This document shows positions 1-9,649 of a DNA stretch of 23,945 nt, in pieces. The stretch covers positions 1 to 23,945 of the forward strand of contig JAGYYN010019572.1 in assembly GCA_021441665.1 (NCBI GenBank), in the 5' to 3' direction. Made by a program: the position numbers and the translations under genes. This stretch comes from Euplotes cf. woodruffi 2 WChen-2021 (Eukaryota; Ciliophora; Spirotrichea; Euplotida; Euplotidae). The notes under the pieces are model-generated. The model had not been told where the DNA came from and searched no databases. It saw nothing but the letters and a program-made list of their open reading frames with translations. The stretch's first letter is position 1. Every line of letters begins with the position of its first letter.

Positions 1-40
1 TAATTTCATAGCAACAGTAGATCATTATAAGATAAAGGAG

Positions 41-1494
41 TTAATGGTGATCATAACAACGGTTATGAGTATTGTAAAATGGTAAACTAGTGCTGCTTAC
101 ATCATCTGCATCTTCAAAATTGCTTGCTGATTCATTATTTACAGATTTCTTTTCCTCTTTATTATCTAAACCAAAATTTAACTTGTGAATTTCCAAATTA
201 ATAAATTTTTATCTTTCTTACATCTTTTGCTGATGATGCTTGAGTACTGATTAATCAGACTCGATTTATTAAATTTCTTCTTTTTGTATTCAGGAGTCAT
301 TCCAAGCGACTGCATGATTGGATTTTGCTTGTCGGTGGATGGCACAAACAGACTTGCATTTGTCTTCACCATGCTTTGAATGATGCTTTTCTTCTTTGAA
401 TCGAGGTCAGCGACTCCTTGGTCATTGAGAACAGTCGCGTGGATTATCTTATTGACCTTCTCTTCGTACTCTTTGACTTTATTTCGCAAACTTGTTAGGC
501 ATGACTTCTCTGAGCGCATCTAAGATAGCGTTTTGGATTTTGATCGGAATGTACTTGTCAGCATAGTTCTCAATCGTCATTATTCTAGTACAAATGACAC
601 GCATCGTTACCGGTTTAATAATTTTTCACTTTCAGTCACTCATTCGCTCAGTTTTACTAAAATAATTAAGCTGCTGCGTTACTTTGAAATCTTTCAGTGT
701 AGTTTTCGAACTCAATTTTCGGCTGGAACGTCTCTTGCCTTTCTGTAAGTTCCTATGGAGAATGACGGCAGAAGACTTGCTTTAAACTTGACTGTCGTCT
801 TTTCTTTTAAGTTTTCGATGTCTTCCTTGAGCTTTGCAATCTGGATTTCTTGTAAACCAATTTTGGTGTTGTTCGTGATGCTCATAGAATCAGTGCTGTT
901 TAGTTTTTCATTCAGTACCTCGATGAGATTCGCAAGTCTTGCAGTTGATGTCTTCATGTCTGTAATTATTACTAAACACAATGCACTTACCATTCACGAT
1001 TTTTATTTGCATTTCTTTGATATGTTCTTCGAGATCGTGGAAGTCGTTCATCATAAGCAAGTGTTTTTTTCACGGAGGTCATCAACAAATTTTTTATTTT
1101 GGTAAATTTCAGTTTTCAAATATTCGAAATTTTCAGTTCTAAGCTCGGCTTCGTAGTCTTGTCGTTTCTGTATTTTATTTTATTTCTGAGCTTTGCTCTG
1201 CGATCTTCTCGTACATATCCTCGAATGCGTCTTTATTTCTTTTCTTTATTGAAGACCGTGCATTCGAGGAGTTCAAGCTTATCGTCGTATATTTCTATTT
1301 TGTTACTTGATGACTTTCATATCCTTGCGGTCTTCATGAGCCTTGATGATCACAGGTTCAAGCAGATCTCGGATCTGTATACAGATAAACATACATGTGC
1401 TTACCATTTTTCTGACGTTTGTCTCAAGAGTGAAGATATCAAGTTTGTCTCCGTCTAAATATCGCATTTGGACTTCGTCTTTCTGCTCCTCCAT
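41..1494 (-). CDS. Coiled-coil protein, function unknown (3' end uncertain)
   Basis: I do not recognise this protein. It is rich in Lys, Glu and Asp with long amphipathic helices, and it begins MEEQKDEVQMRYLDGDKLDI at 1494. Introns fit at 1375-1404, 960-990, 657-682 and 166-221. Four stops are bypassed by +1 shift: AAG-TAA at 1303-1305 and AAA-TAA at 1233-1235, 1175-1177 and 479-481. One further frame break, at a run of seven A (1064-1070 on the minus strand), has no stop to explain it and may be a one-base loss or a sequencing error. Allowing for it, the model gives about 435 aa ending in TAA at 41-43. A donor-like GTAAGC at 100 leaves open that the real last exon lies left of the window. 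Structural or cytoskeletal roles would be typical for such a protein, but nothing here proves one. Confidence 0.7.
1375..1404 (-). other. Intron, 30 nt, in frame
   Basis: A GTAAGC...TACAG intron whose length is a multiple of three and which has no stop, so a naive translation reads through it. Its composition and splice sites match a neighbouring 31-nt intron at 960-990, so I treat it as spliced. Confidence 0.6.
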
Positions 1495-1633
1495 TTAAAA
1501 TCTCAATAAAAATTATATGTAATCTGCAGTTGAATTTACATAGAATAAAACTAAAAGTTATATTGAAACTAAATAAAGTTTTTTACCGTGATTTTGAATA
1601 AATGTGAAATTCTTAGTAATTTAAGTGCTATAT
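1495..1633. other. Intergenic spacer with breakage-like motif
   Basis: AT-rich spacer of 139 bp between the stop of the pyruvate kinase gene and the start of the next minus-strand gene. It contains TATTGAAACT at 1561-1570, a full match to HATTGAAaHH, the chromosome-breakage consensus reported for Euplotes crassus. No other feature was seen. Confidence 0.5.
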
Positions 1634-3140
1634 TTATTCAGGAATCTTCTCAAATTTAAAATAGTGATCATCTTCATCGTCTTTGTCCTTTGAATCGGAC
1701 GTTCTAAATATAATGACCCAGTGGCCTGGGGTTCCAAGTCCCATACTTCGATTGGTTCTCATAATAATCTTGATGAGATGGTCTGGGCCTAAAAGCTTCG
1801 ATGAGTAATTTGGAACTTTCATCGATTTTATTCCAGTCACCAAATTTAATTGTTTGACTACTTTGCTGTCTGGACAACAAGCAATAATATCGATGGGCAG
1901 GTAGTACTTTGCCAGCAGTCTTGACATTCTGCCCTGCTTAGAGAGTGTCAGAATATAATCGATCGGTTCTCTGTTTTTGTCCAGAATGATTTTTGCAACA
2001 TTCATAACTAAAACTTCATCTTTGTCTGTGAAGTCTCAGATCGAATATAAAGTCTTGAATTTCTTATAAGGATCGATCATGTGGCTGGTCTCGGCTATCG
2101 TCTTTGAAACCATAGCAACTGATTCGATTGGGTAGTCTCCGTATGCCGTCTCCTTATCCAAGAGTATTCCGTCTGCGCCTTGCACCAATGAGTTTTGAAT
2201 ATCGGCAACTTCAGATCTCAAAGCGGTATCGCTATCAGTCATGGACTCTACGATTTCATTTGCGAGTATTGCAGGCTTGGCCTTGAGCTTACACTGCTCA
2301 AGGAGTAAATTTTGAAGCGCAAATAGCTTTTCTGAGACTATTGAGAGACCGAGCGACCTTCTCTGAATGATAATACCGTCTGCTTCTTGCAAAATCGATG
2401 CTGTTTTATCCTCCACGCGGGCCATGATCACTGCTTGGTCTAAAAATGGCAAAAGCCTCCTCACTACTCTGATGTCTTCGTCTGTCGACGCGTAGGGAAC
2501 GTTGACATAGTCAATCTTGTGTTTTGAATTTAGGTATTGGAGGTCCTGAATGTCCTGTTCCTGAATTACTGATAGACTTGAGTGCTTGTCTGGAACAATA
2601 ATCGATGAATATTCATAAATTCTTCCGTCTGACTTTGTTCTTACGAGAGTAATTCCGTCTTCAACAGATAAAACTGAAGCTTTTATGACTCCATCTCCGA
2701 GGTATATAATATCGCCTTTGCTGAGAATACGGTCGATTCCAATTTCATTTGTTACTAAGCGCTTTTGGGTCGATTTTATGTCGCCCTCAATATCAATAAA
2801 AATTTCGAGATCCTCACCTGTTTCGACTTCAATAAAGGGCTGTTTGTTCTCGAAGCTTCCAATAGTGATGTCACGGCCTCGAATGTCAACCATCAGGTAG
2901 CATTTATTTATGAGGCTTGTGAGTAAATGCTTCTTTTAAGTACTCCAACATTATTACTTGTATCTTTCGCTCCTCTTGTCAAAGCCTCAGGCGGACAATA
3001 TTCATTCCACTGTCAATCATTTTGATCAGTGTTTCGGGATTCTTGCAGGCCCTGCCGAGAGTTGCAATCACGAAGCCGTTCTTTTGGCCTAAATCAATAG
3101 GCTCATCGATTACGTCCTTTTTAACGTCTAGTTTGTCCAT
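1634..3140 (-). CDS. Divergent pyruvate kinase, probable pseudoenzyme
   Basis: The single exon gives 501 aa, the normal length for pyruvate kinase, once an AAA-TAA at 2904-2906 is passed by +1 shift. That shift joins the N-terminal barrel strand (MNIVRLRL) to the B-domain entry (YLMVDIRGRDITIG). Further family landmarks are VIMARVED, ADGIIIQRRSLG, ANEIVESM and DKETAYGDYPIESV, followed by the C-terminal domain and an acidic DKDDEDD tail. Pyruvate kinase normally transfers phosphate from phosphoenolpyruvate to ADP. Here key positions differ: the catalytic Lys of AKIEN is Arg, the metal-binding Asp of GDLG is Ser, the Thr of ATQMLESM is Asn, and the Asn and Ser of RLNFSHG are Arg and Cys. Catalysis therefore looks unlikely, and a structural or regulatory role is inferred. 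An in-frame TGA at 2036-2038 is read as Cys. The stop is TAA. Confidence 0.88.
2904..2909 (-). other. +1 frameshift site AAA-TAA in pyruvate kinase
   Basis: The zero frame ends ...HKPHK at AAA-TAA. Skipping one T continues directly into KCYLMVDIRG, the conserved start of the pyruvate kinase B domain. Homology on both sides fixes the shift to this spot. Confidence 0.85.
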
Positions 3141-3274
3141 TAGTTTTAAATATTTTAAAATATAAATTTAATTCAAGCATAAAACTTTTTGTACTCGGTC
3201 AGCGACTATTGCTAAATATTTCAGTTCATAGCGAAGAAATGTAAAAAATGAGGTTGTTTGAATTAATACGAATT
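3141..3274. other. Intergenic spacer
   Basis: AT-rich spacer of 134 bp between two minus-strand genes. It holds TTGAATT cores on both strands but no full ATTGAA. No gene was seen. Confidence 0.4.
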
Positions 3275-6200
3275 CTAATTAGTGAATTTATAGTTTGCAG
3301 TTCTGCTCTTAACTAATCCTTGTCTTGCACTCTTCAGTCGTTTCTTAGCAATCTCCTTGTAAATAGTGTTAGCGTTCTCTCTTATTGCATTTAGTCTTCA
3401 CCTTTCACTGCTGGCTGACTTTAAAAGCCTTCTCCGATCCATTGTGATACTTTTACTAGGAGTTATCGCTCTATACGAATGAATTTTGCAAGTGGTGGCC
3501 GTTACCTCGAGCTTTCACTTTGTCGAATTGTCTGACCGTTTATTTTGCTGTTGATCTTCTGCAGCTTCTTAACTTGGGAGTCTAAAGTCTTGAAGATCTC
3601 CTTCTTCTTGTATTTAATTGACTCTGGATGGCATACTGCTTCAAACACCTGAATAAAACGCAAAATTATTATTTAATCAAGCTGAGATGCATACTTCGTT
3701 GAACATCTGGTTGTCGAACTCGACTCTTCCAGAATCTTTAATGATTTTTGACATTTTAATGAAATTTGGGTTAATTTTTGACTGTTCTGAATTGAACAGT
3801 CTATCGTACTGCTTGATATTACTTCTTGGCCTGTTTCTAAAATTATCGTGCCTTTGTGAACTCTATGTATAAACACCAAGTTGTAATCAGAATGATAAAC
3901 GAAGAGACTAGTTAGTCAAATTAACTGCGGTTACCTTTGCAAGTCAATTTTTGATCTTCATATACTCTTGCTCAGATTCTTTATGGCTGTCAGACTCATC
4001 AAAGGCATCGTTAGCTTTGGATTCTCTGATATATCCTTGTATTTCAGAGTAGCCTCTGTACTCTTCATTTGTGCTTCAGTAGAACTGGTGCTGAGTTTTG
4101 TGGACTCTTTGCAGCATCGAGTCACATCTGCTTTGATCGCCGAACATATTTTCAATCAGCTGGTTTAAGTCTTTGCAGAACTTAATTTTCGATCAAGTGA
4201 GCTGCTTGAATTCATTCGTGTTCTTTTCCTGCGTGACTGTTGTCTCAGTCTGGTTCAACTTCTGATGGATCAGTGAATTTAACTTAATGACATACTGCTT
4301 TACCTTTTCTGCAAACATTTTCCAGTCAATAATGCTTAGATTACTAAACGAAAATTCGTTCCTCGAAGAAGAACTGTTCTTCGGAGAGAAAGAAAGCGAC
4401 TGCGTATACATTTTGCTTCCTAAAATCGACCGTTTTCTTTTATTTTGCTTTTTCGCATTTAAAATCTCACTTCTTGTAGGCTTTGATGTTGATTTGTCTC
4501 TCTTGCTGATATTCGAATCTTTGTCGCTTTTTAATTCGCTATCTTTCGCAGTATTAATTTGGAGACTGAATGCACTTCCTATCTCGAGAATTTCCGCAGG
4601 AACTGAATAAGGTCTTTTGGACTCAATCAGCTGCAGCTTGTAGTTGATCCTGAAAAGTTAGACTTTAAAGTTACTTCGAGATCAGTTGATACAAGTAACA
4701 TGATACGTCTTTAAGCACAGTTTTCACTTTTTCGATTAATACGATCACATCTGTTTTTACTACTTCACTTTTATCATGCAGTTGGCCGACTGTCCGATGA
4801 ATTTCATCGCTCTGTTAAAGATAAAATAACACTTGGGGTTTTAAATATAGCAAGTTAAATATATCTAATAACCAGCACAAATTAATCAATATCTCAGTGT
4901 ATTTTAAAATAAAGCACAATGTCGCGAATAAAACCTGAACCCAGCTGTTTTATTTTTAACTGCAACTGCTACTTACATTTAGTGCATCTTGAATGTCTTC
5001 AGAAAGAATGAATCCTTTATCGTTTTGCAAATAATTTCCTAAAATATTGTAGTTTCGCCTTAAATAGTCTCTTTGCTTTTGGAGGCTGCTGAACTCAATA
5101 TTTTTGGCGTTTACAATGTCACACAGATATTCGTGGGTCTTTGTATTCCTGAGCTAAAAAGGGCAAGATTAATGTAAGAATAGATGATAGCAATACCATC
5201 AAGTTTTCGGTGTCTCTGATTGCACTGTACAGGAAATTAAATTTAAGCGAGCTGTCTTTTAACTTCTCCCACTTTCTGTTTATTTCTATCCTCTCGAGCT
5301 TATTTTGAAGAAGAATGCCGTTCGGAATCAGTCATTGTTCTCATCATGTTCATGTGATTACTTGAGGTCTTCGATCGGTTTCTTGGGGAAGTTCGATCTC
5401 CACTGAATTCAACTTCATCGCTTATTAGCACTTCGTTCGGTTTGCAATAATTTCTTTTATTTTTGAACAGGTCTTTTAGGAGTTCAAAATCAAGCTTCAT
5501 TACTTTAAAATTCTCTTGAGATCCGTCGTTGGCATATTCCTTTTTCTTTTTATTTATACATCTTAATGTGACTGAGTAAGTCAAGAGTGTAGACTGCTTT
5601 CTTAAATTGCTCGTATTCGCGTTTTTGGTCTAAAGTCTCGACCTCTTCTTCATTTTCACGATTATTACTACTATTTTTATTTCTGTTCCTCTGGTCTCTA
5701 AGCGCTTTGTTTTCGAGTTGTTTGGCTAAATACCGAACTTTCTGCTTTTCATTTTCATCTGTAAGATCGGAGTTTTAAAGCAGTAAAACAAAAATTTACC
5801 AACTAATGCAGAAAGCATCTTTTCTTTTTCAGCCAAAATTTCGCGGTATCGTTTTCTATTTCTGTACGATCCTGTTTTTGATCATGTTATTTCTAAACTG
5901 ATTTAAGCTGGTTAAGATTACACTTTCGTTGCTTTTCGAGACATACTCATACTTCATCTTGACTCTTTCGCCTTCATCGTCGATCTTGTCGACTTTTTCA
6001 AACTCGGACTTGACGATTATCACTTTATTTCCTATTTAAATTATACGAGGGCAGGTTGAAGTTTAGTGAGTTTAGTATTTGCTTTACTTTAAGCTTGTCA
6101 CGTCTTCGTACTCACGAGACTTCATATGCACTAAGCAGTTGAAGTCGTAGACAGCCCATTTTAGAGGCTTATCATCGGTCAGCCTGATTTTGGCTTCGTC

Positions 6201-6817
6201 TAGCTTCTCCTCTAAAACAGTCACATCGGTGATGCCGTTGATGTTGTCGATGTTTTTGGACTTTATGAGCGATAGATTTGACTTCACCATGCTGAGCTTT
6301 TTGGACAAGCTCATCTTCGACTTTGACTTATTCAACACTTTTATTGCGAGCGACTGGACCAGTCAGCATATCGATACTTACAGAAAATATATTTTCTGAT
6401 TTGAACCTTGACTTCGGGCTTTCCTGCTTGCTTTTTGAAAATGTCTGAATAGGTTAGAAAAGAATAGAATTATTTATTACTGCAAGCTCTTCGTTGGTGT
6501 CACCATCTAGCTGGTCTTCGATGTTATCTGATTGCTTGTCGGACTGCTTCTTTTGCTCTTGTTCTTGGCCAGCTTTTGAGTTCATTTTATTTGCATTCGC
6601 TCAGCACAGTCTCTGTAGTAAAGATTAACGACTGAATGAGCAAGTAAATCTCAGATTTAGGCTTCTTACTTAAGTTTTCAACTATCGTCTTCTTTCGTGT
6701 GTTGTAGTGATTTATTGCATTGATAACTTTTACATAGTCAGCATGAGAGTTAACGTGGTAAAGTTCAAATGGCTGCAGAGATCAGTCATGATATAAATTC
6801 ATAGATGACTGCATCAT
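3275..6817 (-). CDS. Large coiled-coil protein with five frameshift sites, function unknown
   Basis: The model gives 996 aa from ATG 6817, which directly follows an in-frame TAG, to TAG 3275-3277. Ten introns fit at 6445-6480, 6354-6381, 6032-6087, 5759-5799, 5154-5196, 4812-4976, 4650-4674, 3863-3934, 3649-3694 and 3471-3505. Five stops are bypassed by +1 shift: TAA at 6587, 6025, 5550 and 5300 and TAG at 5856, each preceded by AAA. After these corrections the length is an exact number of codons. The protein starts with a short folded-looking segment (LYHVNSHADYVKVINAINHY), followed by Lys/Glu-rich helices, a Ser-rich stretch and a basic C-terminus. I see no enzyme motif. Large coiled-coil proteins of this kind are often ciliary or basal-body components, but that is a guess. 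Upstream lies a long AT-rich spacer that must contain its promoter. Confidence 0.75.
5300..5305 (-). other. +1 frameshift site AAA-TAA
   Basis: The zero frame ends ...DSERHSSSK. The +1 frame continues KLERIEINRKWEKLKDSSLK without a gap. It is one of five such sites in this gene. Confidence 0.7.
5856..5861 (-). other. +1 frameshift site AAA-TAG
   Basis: This is the only site in the window with TAG after AAA. The zero frame ends ...MIKNRIVQK and the +1 frame continues RKRYREILAEKEKML. Confidence 0.7.
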
Positions 6818-7696
6818 CTATAAATTATTAGTTTGCATAAACCAAAATTTGTAAATATCATTTAGACTTAGAATTAATAAGCTATAAAATTTTAAATTTA
6901 TTACAAAGCTCATTACTTTTCAAAAGTATAGTAAAGATAGTTAAAACGTGCATGATTCACAGTATGAATGCAAATATAAAATATTAAATATGTAAGGTAG
7001 ATTTAATAATTCTCAACGCAAAATCAAACCTTATTTGGCTGTCAATTTCTAGTGCTATCTGCTATTTTGGAATCAAACATTTTATTTTTATAATTCAAAT
7101 AAAATATTTATTAAATTCTTGCTTTGCCATCTTTATTGAAAATCTCATGTTATATAGATTTATATCATTTGAAAAAGATTATTGAGAACTAAACCACCAA
7201 AAACTTTGCTCTTATCGATAATTAATAGTATAAAATCAGTCAGACAGCAAAGAATTTTTTATCTGGATCTTTAAAAATAAGCAAAGCTAAATTGGCAGTT
7301 TGGTAATCTAAATTATAAATAATACAGTTATTTTGACGATCAATTTGCTGAATAAAAAACTTATTTAATAAGTTACTATAAGCTCGTGCTTCTTAAGCTT
7401 CATTTACTGTGATAAAGCAAGACTCAACCAGTTAGGGAATATTAAAACCCGTTGAAAAGTGAAAGTAACTAAGCTTAAAAATCGACTTGGTAAATATGTA
7501 TATTTACTGAGCTACCTGTCACTAGAAAACTGGATGCTTAGTTGTAGCTTAACGATATTGCTGAAGAATAGACAACTAATATGCACAAATGTTAAACTAG
7601 AAGTTAAGGCTGGAGCTGAATACATTTTGTAATTATTACAGCAACTGGGTATAATGAAAGCAGCAGACTTATATTCAAGATTTACAAGCAATAACT
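6818..7696. other. Long AT-rich spacer, no gene seen
   Basis: This 879-bp stretch has no convincing reading frame on either strand. It contains a full breakage-type motif TATTGAAAAT at 7134-7143 and a short perfect inverted repeat AACTTATT-t-AATAAGTT at 7358-7374. It should hold the promoter of the large coiled-coil gene and the 3' flank of the small membrane-protein gene. Confidence 0.5.
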
Positions 7697-8489
7697 TTAG
7701 TCAGTTCTGATTCTGAATCTCTTGAAGAATGTGTTCTCCTCGAATCTGCTCGTCAAGTCGAACTTGATTGCATGGTAGTTTGGTACGTTCCATCTGAGTC
7801 CGTTGTCCCAGTATCCTGTTAGTCTGCAGTAGTTCACGTAGGTTGCTGCTGCTAAGCCTGAGACTGAGAATGAATGCACGAAGGTTCCGTAGATCAGAAG
7901 TTTGTGCTGCATTCCTGGGAAAATTCTTCCAATTGAAAATCCAGCTGCCACTCCTAAAGTCTTAGGTTATCTTTTGTCATCAATTAGTTAAGAATATATG
8001 TTTATTATTAAAATAGATTATCAAACTAAGTTAAGACCAAGATGCTTTCATTAAGCTACAAATTCCTCATATCCAAATACATAGGTTTATAAATACTAGC
8101 TAAAATGTTATCAAGAGCAAAAATTACAAATAAAATAATAAGAAAACAGCGAATGATTCTTACCGAAGGAATAGAAAGTACAAAACATGACAAAGTCTCA
8201 GAGTCTATAGTTCCTTAAGACATCTCTGAGTGTTGGTCTTTCAATTATAATTGGGAATGGTGGTCTTTCAAAAGCATCATATCAGTCTGAATTCCTCTCA
8301 CAGGTCCCCTTTATTAACTTACGCTTCAATACGAATATTAATATAACCGGATGGCTGAGGGTCATGTCTCTACGTATCATAAACCTTCTTGTGGTCGATA
8401 ACTTTATAGAACATGCCGAGAGAGCCAAGAAGGCCGCCTCCGCAGTCTCTATCAGCGACCTTAACAAATCTGGTATCAAGTCTGTCCAT
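7697..8489 (-). CDS. Small two-span membrane protein, unknown
   Basis: The model gives 174 aa starting MDRLDTRFVKVADRDCGGG at 8489 and ending TAA at 7697-7699. Introns are placed at 8355-8384 (30 nt, weak donor GTTTAT), 8295-8322 (28 nt) and 7954-8163 (210 nt). The centre has hydrophobic segments around DFVMFCTFYSFGVAAGFSIG and LLIYGTFVHSFSVSGLAAA, and the C-terminus is aromatic and basic. Size, two membrane spans and charged tails would suit an accessory subunit of a mitochondrial inner-membrane complex, but I recognise no family and this is speculation. An alternative reading of the first half uses a +1 shift at ACG-TAG (8370-8372) instead of the first two introns. I prefer the introns because the resulting sequence is hydrophilic and the lengths are typical. 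It is divergent from its right-hand neighbour across 90 bp. Confidence 0.6.
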
Positions 8490-8579
8490 TTTATATAATA
8501 AAATAATTATTACAATTTAAATATTATATATTATGCAGTCGCAGCTTCGGTACCCTTTGCGAGTTGAATTTAAATTATC
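8490..8579. promoter_or_regulatory. Short bidirectional spacer between divergent genes
   Basis: Ninety bp separate the start codons of two divergent genes. The left part is almost pure A/T (tatataataaaataatt). No ATTGAA core is present, unlike most other spacers here, so the two genes may stay together on one somatic chromosome and share a promoter. This is inference from spacing only. Confidence 0.4.
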
Positions 8580-9422
8580 ATGGCCGAGTTCAGCGAAGAA
8601 GAGGAGAAAGGTATGCTGGCTTTATGCATTTAGACAGCCAATGCGCAGGCACTCACATACCAGTACTACTATAAACTCGTTGCTAAGCTTAATGGCAAGT
8701 ACACTGGCGCACAGACGCAGCAGAACCACTGTACTACTCGATATATGATCCGACCGTTGAGTACAGAATTAACGTCGAATTGACTCAAAAGGCCCAGCCT
8801 GACCATAAGGGAGGGTATTATGTCTATGCCACCCCGAAAGAAGCCGTCTTCGCTGATATACAGCGACTGTGTTACTGCACTTACGGCGGCCGAATAGTGT
8901 ACCGTGAAAGAGCGGAAGCTTATTTGTCGCACCTCGAACTGTTTTAAGAGTCAAAGCGTGGGGCGACTTTGTTGTATATGACAATGGCAAAATGAGCTTT
9001 ACTCATATTATGCCTACTTCTGATCTTGGACTTCCCAGGGGATATAAAAACTCAAAAGCTGCGTGGAGACAGGCTCTTTTCGCTGAAAAGCAACAAATGC
9101 TGAAAAAACGAGAAAAAGCGTAAGTTCAACTTAAGCTTAAGTATTTAATAGGTATGATCGAGGACTGCTAACTAGGCACAAGAAGGATTCTCATGCAAAG
9201 AATCGATTTGAAGACTATTTTAGCCAAAGAACAAGAAGCAGACCAGCTACAAGCCAAAGAACTGCTTTAAACCAAGCTTCATCGATTCGAAACCAAAATA
9301 GAGGATTTGAGCCTGATTCTACAGCATCTTATGACATTCCGGTTGACACGAATGATATTATTTCAGGGATTCAGGTGGGAATGAGAGACATGATATCAAG
9401 ACTTGAAAGAGCTGACAATTAA
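8580..9422 (+). CDS. Conserved-looking soluble protein, unknown function
   Basis: About 251 aa, starting MAEFSEEEEK at 8580 and ending TAA at 9420-9422. Introns fit at 8611-8637 (27 nt, removes an in-frame TAG), 8869-8897 (29 nt) and 9120-9151 (32 nt). The core reads EPLYYSIYDPTVEYRINVEL, then GGYYVYATPKEAVFADI, then SLFVAPRTVLRVKAWGDF, and the tail is basic, then Ser/Asn/Gln-rich. This looks like a folded domain that I believe recurs in ciliate proteins, but I cannot name it. One frame break near 8700-8715, before EPLYY, has no stop or intron to explain it and looks like a missing base. A rival reading keeps the first frame to a TAG at 8895-8897 and shifts +1 there. It gives a less protein-like middle section. 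Confidence 0.6.
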
Positions 9423-9649
9423 TCAAATATTTCAATTATATTATTTGAAAAAGTAACTAAATTATTAAAGCAAAAATTATATAAATAAATGCATATTATT
9501 TAAAACAAGATTTTTTGCCTCCGCTAAAAATAGTAGTATTTTTTTAGTAAAATAATAGCTAAAATATCGTAACTTTCGCTAAAAAATAGTGCTGCTGTCT
9601 TCGCTATTTTTATGAAAATATAATAAAGTTGATAACTGTAATAATAAAT
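9423..9649. promoter_or_regulatory. Spacer with clustered CTAAAAATAG-type repeats
   Basis: This spacer is upstream of the next plus-strand gene. A breakage-like AATTGAAATA lies on the minus strand at 9428-9437, just after the previous stop. Then come related motifs: CCGCTAAAAATAGT 9521-9534, TAGCTAAAATAT 9556-9567, TCGCTAAAAAATAGT 9576-9590 and the inverted TCGCTATTTTTA 9601-9612. The last two could form a hairpin or be repeated protein-binding sites. Confidence 0.45.

Noticed and set aside
2936-2960. A 25-nt GTAATA...AAAAG intron in the pyruvate kinase gene
   Set aside because: It also restores a frame, but the AAA-TAA +1 shift a few codons later gives a better match to pyruvate kinase spacing and is the standard Euplotes signal.
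7358-7374. Inverted repeat AACTTATT-t-AATAAGTT as a terminator or element end
   Set aside because: A one-base loop and pure AT context make it likely chance in this composition.
8370-8375. +1 frameshift at ACG-TAG in the small membrane-protein gene
   Set aside because: Two introns of normal length (30 and 28 nt) explain the region without a shift at an atypical codon. Kept as an alternative.
8631-8633. TAG as a sense codon in the 8580-9422 gene
   Set aside because: A 27-nt intron with good splice sites removes it, and TAG ends several other genes in the window.
8892-8898. +1 frameshift at GAA-TAG in the same gene
   Set aside because: It works formally, but the sequence before it is Ser/Pro/Arg-rich like an off-frame reading. 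The 29-nt intron 8869-8897 preserves a more protein-like frame.
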